Shown here: in pieces, positions 18,927 to 24,158 of the stretch | Position numbering within the stretch: the stretch's first letter is position 1 | Layout of the letters: each line of letters starts with the position of its first letter | IMG/VR virus record: IMGVR_UViG_3300020442_001185 | Location: 1 to 24,158 of that record | DNA length: 24,158 nt | Source: a virus | Strand: one strand, 5' to 3' | Position numbers and translations under genes: made by a program | Notes under the pieces: model-generated | Seen by the model: only the letters and a program-made list of their open reading frames with translations | What the model was told of the DNA's origin: nothing | The model's database searches: none

Positions 18927-19386
18927 TAATCTACTATCCGAAGGAGAATATAAAACTCTGTCACAATTCATGCTTGGTCATGATATTCCATGGAGTTACT
19001 CCAATGGTGTGAATATGCCAGAAGATGGGTATTATCAGTTTACTCATGTATTCTATAATAACTTTGAACCCCAGAGTAAATACTTTGGGGTTCTTTCTCC
19101 TATTTTGAAACAAATTGATCCTGTAGCATTGGTGAGGATCAAAGCTAATCTAAATATGCAAACACCACAACTTGATAGATACGAGTATCATAATGATGTG
19201 GATGATTGCATTACCGCAATCTATTATGTAAATACGAACAACGGAACTACTAAATTTAAAAGTGGTAAGGAAGTTGAGAGTGTTGCTAACCGATTGGTTA
19301 TTTTCAACTCGAATGAACTACACGCTGGAAGTTCATGTACAGATGAACACAGACGGTGTTTGATTAATTTCAATTATTTTATCTAG
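18907..19386 (+). CDS. 2OG-Fe(II) oxygenase-like protein
   Basis: A 159-residue jelly-roll-like protein. The iron-binding triad is visible as His95-x-Asp97 in YEYHNDVDD and His139 in NELHAGSS, with Arg149/150 in EHRRCLINF as the likely 2-oxoglutarate contact, in the order and spacing of the prolyl-hydroxylase-like group. Such enzymes hydroxylate proteins, small molecules or bases using 2-oxoglutarate and O2. Small 2OG oxygenases are frequent in cyanophages, substrate unknown. It overlaps the preceding gene by 20 bases and lies next to thyX, so a nucleotide or replication protein is one possible target. Confidence 0.8.
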   Translation: MRLEIFDNLLSEGEYKTLSQFMLGHDIPWSYSNGVNMPEDGYYQFTHVFYNNFEPQSKYFGVLSPILKQIDPVALVRIKANLNMQTPQLDRYEYHNDVDDCITAIYYVNTNNGTTKFKSGKEVESVANRLVIFNSNELHAGSSCTDEHRRCLINFNYFI

Positions 19387-19389
19387 TTT

Positions 19390-19554
19390 ATGGACAAAGA
19401 AAAACTCAAACTAATAGTCAAGAACTTGAAATCTCTGGTAGATGTGTTAGAATCTGAAGTCTATTCAGATAAGGATGCTTATGTATGGACTAAAAAAGAG
19501 AAATTTGGATTTGATTATTCAAACTCAAATGATGATGATGGAGAAATCGATTAA
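19390..19554 (+). CDS. 54-residue acidic hypothetical protein
   Basis: Begins MDKEKLKLIVKNLKSLVDVL, a Lys-rich amphipathic helix, and ends in an acidic NSNDDDGEID tail. It fits exactly between the oxygenase stop and the thyX ATG, which supports it. No family recognised. Confidence 0.72.
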   Translation: MDKEKLKLIVKNLKSLVDVLESEVYSDKDAYVWTKKEKFGFDYSNSNDDDGEID

Positions 19555-20190
19555 ATGAAAGCTAGATTAATTAGTATTACTCCTGATGCGGAAACCACGA
19601 TGGGTTATATTGCCCGCGTATCAAATCCTGCAAATCAGGATAACCCCAAGGTTTCTGGTCTATTGAAATATTGCATCAAACATAACCATTGGAGTGTGTT
19701 TGAACAGGCAACAATGACATTGGAACTAGAAACTACGAGAGCTATAGCGGCTCAAGTGCTGAGGCATCGTAGTTTCACATATCAAGAGTTTTCCCAACGG
19801 TATGCTGACAGTTCTATGTTGGCACCTGAAATTCCACTTCCTGAACTGCGTAGACAAGACGAAAAGAATCGTCAGAATAGTATTGATGATTTGGATGAAT
19901 TTGTTGTCCAAAATTTAGAGATGCAAATCAAGACTCTATTTGATTCTTCTATGGCACTGTATCAACAAATGTTGGGAAGAGGCGTTGCAAAGGAGTGTGC
20001 TAGAATGGTACTGCCTCTATGTACGCCAACAAAAATCTACATGACAGGCTCATGCCGTTCATGGATTCATTATATTAATCTGCGTACCGCTAATGGTACT
20101 CAGAAAGAACATATGGATCTCGCTGAAGATTGTAAGAAGATCTTTATCGAACAATTCCCAACAGTATCCGAAGCATTGGAGTGGACCTAA
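19555..20190 (+). CDS. thyX: FAD-dependent thymidylate synthase
   Basis: A 211-residue enzyme that makes dTMP from dUMP using methylene-tetrahydrofolate and FADH2. The diagnostic ThyX motif is intact as RHRSFTYQEFSQRY (from Arg70). The C-terminal region with RSWIHYINLRTANGTQKEHMDLA holds the usual conserved Arg and His residues. Length matches the family. It supplies thymidylate for phage DNA synthesis and replaces the T4 td gene. The stop codon overlaps the next ATG. Confidence 0.97.
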   Translation: MKARLISITPDAETTMGYIARVSNPANQDNPKVSGLLKYCIKHNHWSVFEQATMTLELETTRAIAAQVLRHRSFTYQEFSQRYADSSMLAPEIPLPELRRQDEKNRQNSIDDLDEFVVQNLEMQIKTLFDSSMALYQQMLGRGVAKECARMVLPLCTPTKIYMTGSCRSWIHYINLRTANGTQKEHMDLAEDCKKIFIEQFPTVSEALEWT

Positions 20191-20450
20191 TGGCAACATA
20201 TCCTGTTATTAATAAAGTCACTGGTGAACAAAAAGACGTAAAACTCAGTGTTCATGAATGGGATCAATGGAAAGTTGACAATCCCGATTGGGAACGTGAT
20301 TGGTCTGATCCATCTACTGCCCCTGGAAATTGTGAAGTTGGGGAGTGGAGAGATAAACTTGTCAACAAACATCCAGGCTGGAATGAAGTTCTGAAGAAAT
20401 CTGAAAAATCTGCGGGTATCCGTGGCAAATACAATACACTTGGACGTTAA
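20190..20450 (+). CDS. Conserved cyanophage hypothetical protein
   Basis: An 86-residue protein from ATG 20190 (shared A with the thyX stop). Residues 1-45 are polar with many Trp and Asp (WDQWKVDNPDWERDWSDP); the end is basic (LKKSEKSAGIRGKYNTLGR). It falls between thyX and phoH. I recall related proteins near phage terminase or replication genes, without a known function. Confidence 0.78.
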   Translation: MATYPVINKVTGEQKDVKLSVHEWDQWKVDNPDWERDWSDPSTAPGNCEVGEWRDKLVNKHPGWNEVLKKSEKSAGIRGKYNTLGR

Positions 20451-20452
20451 TT

Positions 20453-21208
20453 ATGCCTAGAAAGAAGAGAACTGATGATCCTATTGGTGTAGGAATGACG
20501 GCTAAACAAATGCGTCGTCGTAAACCAATCAATACAGACATGTTGGTTGATATTGAACCTCTGACAGATAATCAGAAAGTTCTTTTCGATCACTATGCAG
20601 AGGGTAAGAATCTATTTGCATATGGTGCCGCTGGTACAGGAAAGACGTTTATCAGTCTCTATATGGGTCTGAGAGACGTTCTGGACGAGAATACCCCATA
20701 TGACAAGTTGTATATCGTTAGATCTCTTGTAACCACCAGAGAGATTGGTTTCTTGCCTGGTGACCATGAGGACAAAGCTGCTTTGTACCAGATTCCTTAT
20801 AAGAATATGGTCAAGTATATGTTTGAGATGCCTACAGATGCTGACTTTGAGATGCTCTATGGTAATCTGAAGACTCAGGAGACTATTTCTTTCTGGTCAA
20901 CTTCATTCATCCGAGGCACAACTCTTGATAATTGCATTGTGTTAGTGGATGAGATGCAAAACTTGAATTTTCACGAATTAGATAGTATAATTACTAGAGT
21001 TGGTGATAACTGTAAGATTATTTTCTGCGGTGACGCCACCCAAACGGACCTTACTAGAGATAAGGAACGCAATGGCATTCTAGACTTCAAACGAATTGTA
21101 GAACAGATGGAATCTGATTTCGGTGCGGTTGAATTTGATATTGATGATATTGTACGTTCTGGACTAGTGAGGAACTATCTGGTTACTAAACTTGCCCTTG
21201 CACTCTAA
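20453..21208 (+). CDS. phoH: PhoH-family ATPase
   Basis: A 251-residue P-loop ATPase with Walker A GAAGTGKT (58-65), Walker B IVLVDEMQN (162-170) and the sensor-like FCGDATQTDL. An N-terminal basic tail (PRKKRTDDP) precedes the domain. PhoH occurs in most marine cyanophages; despite the name, a phosphate-stress role is unproven and an RNA/DNA helicase-like role is also proposed. It overlaps the nuclease start by one base, suggesting coordinated expression with the replication genes. Confidence 0.96.
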   Translation: MPRKKRTDDPIGVGMTAKQMRRRKPINTDMLVDIEPLTDNQKVLFDHYAEGKNLFAYGAAGTGKTFISLYMGLRDVLDENTPYDKLYIVRSLVTTREIGFLPGDHEDKAALYQIPYKNMVKYMFEMPTDADFEMLYGNLKTQETISFWSTSFIRGTTLDNCIVLVDEMQNLNFHELDSIITRVGDNCKIIFCGDATQTDLTRDKERNGILDFKRIVEQMESDFGAVEFDIDDIVRSGLVRNYLVTKLALAL

Positions 21209-21894
21209 TGTTTACACATTTGAATACCCTTGGGGACTTTGAACTCAATGCCAACACTATTGATGGTGTAAGGTACTATTATGTACCTGACATGAAAGGA
21301 ACACTGCCTTCTATCACATCAATAACTAGCTTCTATAATCGCCAAGTATTTCAAAAGTGGAGACAAAAGGTCGGTGAAGAGGTTGCAAACCAAGTTACTA
21401 AAGTTTCTACTGAACGAGGTACTAAATTTCACGATGTATGTGAGAAGTATCTCAAAAACATTGATTATCGTGATATTGAAATGTTGCCTACCACAAAGGC
21501 ATTATTTCTCTCTGCAAAGGATTCCATAGACAAGATAAATAATATACATTGTCTGGAGAAACCCCTATACAGTCAGTACTTCGGTATTGCAGGACGGGTA
21601 GACTGTATTGCGGAGTATGATGGCGAACTGTCCATCATTGACTTTAAAACCTCTAAGAAAATTAAACCAGAAAAGTGGATTGAACAATACTTTGTTCAAG
21701 AAACTGCATACGCTTGTATGTACTATGAGATGACGGGTACGCCCGTCGAGAAGTTGGTGACCATTATGGTTGCCGAAAATGGAGATTGTCATGTCTATGA
21801 AAAAAGAAACAAAGGTGACTATATTAAGCTTCTTACCAAGTACGTTAAAGAATTTGTCAACCATAAACTCGGAGAGTATGGAGAAAGAAGTTAA
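21208..21894 (+). CDS. PD-(D/E)XK exonuclease (MGME1/Cas4-like)
   Basis: A 228-residue nuclease. Motif II is GRVD (129-132), motif III DFKTSKK (145-151) with catalytic Asp and Lys, followed by a QETAYACMYYEM segment typical of Cas4/RecB-like folds; RGTKFHDVCEKYL (70-82) is motif I. Members degrade ssDNA or process ends; mitochondrial MGME1 and cyanophage exonucleases are related. No cysteine cluster is seen, so no Fe-S cluster is expected. Position between phoH and 33-59-32 places it in replication or recombination. Confidence 0.88.
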   Translation: MFTHLNTLGDFELNANTIDGVRYYYVPDMKGTLPSITSITSFYNRQVFQKWRQKVGEEVANQVTKVSTERGTKFHDVCEKYLKNIDYRDIEMLPTTKALFLSAKDSIDKINNIHCLEKPLYSQYFGIAGRVDCIAEYDGELSIIDFKTSKKIKPEKWIEQYFVQETAYACMYYEMTGTPVEKLVTIMVAENGDCHVYEKRNKGDYIKLLTKYVKEFVNHKLGEYGERS

Positions 21895-22132
21895 CGAGTT
21901 ACTTAAAGAGAAGTTTCTCTGCCAGAATAAGTTTACACAAGACATTGAACAACTTGTGCTAAGTTCTGAACTCAACTATATCGAAGCAATTCTAAGTTAT
22001 TGTGAAGAGAATAATATTGAGTTGGAATCTGTATCTAAACTTATTTCCAAACCACTGAAGGAAAAACTGAAAGTGGAAGCAATGGAACTAAACTATCTTA
22101 AAAGAACTACTAGATCTAAACTACCTTTGTAA
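21878..22132 (+). CDS. 33: Late-transcription co-activator gp33
   Basis: An 84-residue protein from ATG 21878 with GGAGAG directly upstream (17-base overlap with the nuclease). The central ELNYIEAILSYCEENNIELESVSKLIS and the LKEKLKVEAMELNYLKRT segment look like the cyanophage version of gp33 from T4, as does its place immediately before gene 59. In T4, gp33 bridges the sliding clamp and RNA polymerase for late transcription. The cyanophage form is shorter than the 112-residue T4 form. It would recognise promoters with the ATAAATA motifs seen here. Confidence 0.85.
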   Translation: MEKEVNELLKEKFLCQNKFTQDIEQLVLSSELNYIEAILSYCEENNIELESVSKLISKPLKEKLKVEAMELNYLKRTTRSKLPL

Positions 22133-22734
22133 TGAAACCGATTGAGGTCTATCAGACCTATTTGGCATTGAAGAATCACTTTACTAAAGATAATTATGAT
22201 TTCTTTAAGTATCGTGGTAAATCTAGAGTATCTAAAGTAACCTTTAATAAAAGAAAAGATCGATATTTCTTTGAACGAATGTCTCGAAAGAGAACAGACA
22301 AAGAGATACGAGATTTTTTCTTGGCAAGTTTTAGTCAGTCTTCAGATCCTGAGAGGATGTGGATTGGACAAATCATCGAAGATGGTGAGAAGAATTATAA
22401 TAAGTGGTTAGTAACTCAGGAAGCTAGATTTGATATATTCAAAGAGCAATCTGAGACCATGATGGATCGTTATGAGTTTGAACAATTCTTTGATTGTTCA
22501 ACGGGAAAACATCCGCCTTTGTTAAAAGAATTTCTCAGTGGAAATTTTTCCATAGAGAATGTTATAATATATGAGAAGATTTTTAGCTTTGCTAAAAACT
22601 TTGATAAAACCCTCTTCGACCCAGTGTGGGAGACGGTTTACCGAAAAATTAGGAATTATGAACCATTCCTAAATATTAACGTATCTCGATATAAGATTCA
22701 TTTAAGGAGTAGAGTGAAGGAGAGGTTTCAATGA
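22132..22734 (+). CDS. 59: DNA helicase loader gp59
   Basis: A 200-residue, helix-rich basic protein (T4 gp59 is 217), identified by order (33-59-32 as in T4), length and the opening MKPIEVYQTYLALKNHFTKD followed by YDFFKYRGK typical of the family. It binds fork DNA and gp32 and loads the gp41 helicase. Its ATG overlaps the gene 33 stop. Its TGA overlaps the ATG of the next gene, not gene 32 directly as in T4. Confidence 0.93.
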   Translation: MKPIEVYQTYLALKNHFTKDNYDFFKYRGKSRVSKVTFNKRKDRYFFERMSRKRTDKEIRDFFLASFSQSSDPERMWIGQIIEDGEKNYNKWLVTQEARFDIFKEQSETMMDRYEFEQFFDCSTGKHPPLLKEFLSGNFSIENVIIYEKIFSFAKNFDKTLFDPVWETVYRKIRNYEPFLNINVSRYKIHLRSRVKERFQ

Positions 22735-23060
22735 GTGATTTTTTCAACCAACCAATGATTCGTGCCACTATGGCAGAAATCCAAGAGTTGCAAGAAGGTT
22801 TAATGCATGACATGGTAACCATCGACCCAACTAACACAACTGGTACTGAACAGATTCGTACAATGAGGAAACTTCTTGAAAAACAAAGAAATTTTGTTTT
22901 TAGACTCGGACTCTGCAATGATCCAGATGCTGAAGAAATGAAGGAACAGATTATGGAATCTGCAAGATTCCTTGGTTTGCAGCCTGGTCAATCTATTGAC
23001 GCTTTCTTCGATAATCTGGAAAAAACACTTACCAAGTTAGAGGAATCCCTTGACACTTGA
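22731..23060 (+). CDS. DUF1825-like protein between 59 and 32
   Basis: A 109-residue helical protein beginning MSDFFNQPMIRATMAEIQ, with RTMRKLLEKQRNFVFRLGLCNDPDAEEM and FLGLQPGQSIDAFFDNLEKTL. The length and pattern resemble DUF1825, a family of about 105-110 residues typical of cyanobacteria. Its ATG overlaps the gene 59 stop, so it belongs to the replication cluster. Alternatives such as a gp32- or UvsY-like partner cannot be excluded. The match is from memory. Confidence 0.75.
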   Translation: MSDFFNQPMIRATMAEIQELQEGLMHDMVTIDPTNTTGTEQIRTMRKLLEKQRNFVFRLGLCNDPDAEEMKEQIMESARFLGLQPGQSIDAFFDNLEKTLTKLEESLDT

Positions 23061-23078
23061 GTGTTCAACTAATATAAT
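23050..23078 (+). promoter_or_regulatory. Consensus sigma-70-type promoter for gene 32
   Basis: TTGACA (23050-23055), a spacer of exactly 17 bases, and TATAAT (23073-23078): a perfect match to the bacterial consensus. The -35 box is within the last codons of the upstream gene. A GGAG site lies 8 bases before the ATG at 23123. It would give strong early expression of gp32 by host polymerase. Confidence 0.9.
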
Positions 23079-23122
23079 AGATACGTTCAATACAAAACAC
23101 ACAAAAAATACGGAGAATACAC

Positions 23123-24031
23123 ATGTCTTTTGCCGATCTTAAAAAGCAGTCTCGCGCTGGCTCTCTTACTGAGCGCCTCATGAAGAAAGTTGAGAAACTC
23201 AACGAGAAGGGTGGTGGTCAGACTGATGATCGACTTTGGAAACCTGCGGTAGACAAAGCTGGTAATGGTTTTGCTGTCATTCGTTTCCTGCCTGCACACG
23301 CTAATTGTGATCTTCCTTGGGCACAAGTGTGGAGTCATGCATTCCAAGGCCCTGGTGGATGGTATATTGAAAACTCCTTGACCACGATTGGTAAGGATGA
23401 CCCTGTTGGAGAACTGAACCGCAGTCTGTGGAATAGTGGTAATGATAGTGATAAGGAAATTGCACGTAAGCAGAAGCGTAAACTTTCTTACTATGCAAAC
23501 ATCTATGTTGTAAAGGATCCTACCAATCCTGAGAATGAGGGTAAGACCTTCATCTATAAGTTTGGTAAGAAGATCTTTGACAAACTCACCTCAGCAATGC
23601 AACCTGAGTTTGACGATGATGAACCCATCAATCCTTTCGATTTCTGGAAAGGTGCTAACTTCAAACTGAAGATTAAGCAGGTGGCTGGATTCTGGAATTA
23701 TGATAGTAGTGAGTTTGCTGCTGTTGGTCCTCTTCTTGATGACGACAAACAGTTGGAGACTATCTATGACAACCTTTACGATCTTAGCGAGTTTACTGCT
23801 GCTGATCAATTTAAGTCTTATGACGACCTCAAGAAAAGGCTGAATGCCGTTCTTGGAACGAAGCAACAACTTCGTGCTCCTGATCCTGAGACGATTGATG
23901 AGGAACTTGGTTCTGATGCACCAAATGATGACGAACTCTCTAAACTTGCTGCTGCAGCAACTGGTGGAGGGTCAACTGACTCAGATGAAGATGATGCACT
24001 GAGTTACTTCCAGAAACTTGCTGAAGAATAA
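23123..24031 (+). CDS. 32: Single-stranded DNA-binding protein gp32
   Basis: A 302-residue protein with the T4 gp32 layout: a basic N-terminal region (MSFADLKKQSRAGSLTERL) for cooperativity, a core with FAVIRFLPAH, PWAQVWSHAF and GWYIENSL, and an acidic, Ser/Gly-rich C-terminus. The zinc-site cysteines of T4 gp32 (Cys77, Cys87, Cys90) are absent; the matching region reads SLTTIGKDDPVGEL, and only one cysteine occurs in the whole protein. It binds ssDNA and organises replication, recombination and repair. It has its own consensus promoter. Confidence 0.96.
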   Translation: MSFADLKKQSRAGSLTERLMKKVEKLNEKGGGQTDDRLWKPAVDKAGNGFAVIRFLPAHANCDLPWAQVWSHAFQGPGGWYIENSLTTIGKDDPVGELNRSLWNSGNDSDKEIARKQKRKLSYYANIYVVKDPTNPENEGKTFIYKFGKKIFDKLTSAMQPEFDDDEPINPFDFWKGANFKLKIKQVAGFWNYDSSEFAAVGPLLDDDKQLETIYDNLYDLSEFTAADQFKSYDDLKKRLNAVLGTKQQLRAPDPETIDEELGSDAPNDDELSKLAAAATGGGSTDSDEDDALSYFQKLAEE

Positions 24032-24158
24032 TGAAAGATCTTAAAATCCCCTTCGCTATCGTTTCCTTTCTACTAGTTCAGGGAGCAGGTGTAGTATGGT
24101 GGTCTTCTCAGATTGATGGTAGAGTAAAGACTCTCGAAGCAGAGAGTCTCTCTATCGC
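24031..24158 (+). CDS. Membrane protein, partial at window end
   Basis: ATG 24031 overlaps the gene 32 stop. The first 42 residues show a hydrophobic helix at about 5-22 (KIPFAIVSFLLVQGAGVVWW) followed by a helix-like stretch (SSQIDGRVKTLEAESL). The frame is still open at the window edge. It resembles small membrane-anchored coiled-coil proteins found after gene 32 in cyanophages. Function unknown. Confidence 0.75.
   Translation, partial: MKDLKIPFAIVSFLLVQGAGVVWWSSQIDGRVKTLEAESLSI

Overview
This window is part of the genome of a T4-like cyanophage (marine cyanomyovirus infecting Synechococcus or Prochlorococcus). The evidence is a set of photosynthesis and carbon-metabolism host-like genes (hli, psbA, psbD, petE, gnd, zwf, talC) next to T4-type replication genes in T4-like order (33-59-32), plus phoH, thyX, peptide deformylase and two glutaredoxins. 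Every supported gene is on the + strand. Genes are packed with ATGA or TAATG overlaps, and many encode peptides of 27-60 residues. I saw no tRNA, CRISPR array, insertion sequence or integrase, and no gene-free stretch longer than about 205 bases.

Layout. (1) 10-1861: a high-light-inducible protein, three small membrane peptides and a flavin-dependent tryptophan-halogenase-like enzyme. (2) 1862-4528: psbA (D1) and psbD (D2) as separate units with leaders and terminators, then a 29-residue membrane peptide. (3) 4586-6195: a near-consensus sigma-70-type promoter, a small early-type gene, an exported protein with an HExxH zinc-peptidase motif, and small membrane or charged proteins. (4) 6195-9876: gnd, zwf, a small gene, plastocyanin, a 43-aa membrane peptide, a conserved hypothetical, a glutaredoxin and a Gly/Pro/Met-rich coiled-coil protein, probably one operon. 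(5) 9881-14170: a module between two copies of a 41-nt double-hairpin repeat. It holds a NodU/CmcH-type carbamoyltransferase, an HNH endonuclease, two related small Cys proteins and a cluster of DUF4278-like 'YRG' micro-proteins. (6) 14189-17932: small proteins, peptide deformylase, transaldolase talC and a second glutaredoxin. (7) 17892-24158: conserved T4-like cyanophage proteins, a 2OG-Fe(II) oxygenase-like protein, thyX, phoH, a PD-(D/E)XK exonuclease, genes 33, 59 and 32, a DUF1825-like protein between 59 and 32, and the start of a membrane protein that runs off the end.

How the genes fit together. D1, D2, Hli and plastocyanin would maintain photosynthetic electron flow during infection. 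Gnd, Zwf and TalC would push carbon through the pentose phosphate pathway to yield NADPH and ribose-5-phosphate. ThyX and the glutaredoxins support dNTP synthesis for the gp32/gp59 replication machinery. Gp33 would act as late-transcription co-activator on ATAAATA-type motifs, several of which lie in gene junctions here.

The main observations for follow-up are the duplicated double-hairpin element bounding the carbamoyltransferase/HNH module, the YRG micro-protein cluster, the paired 24-nt leader repeats before small Cys proteins, the exported HExxH protein, the DUF1825-like gene between 59 and 32, and a gp32 that lacks the T4 zinc-site cysteines. All functional calls come from reading motifs by eye; no database search was run.
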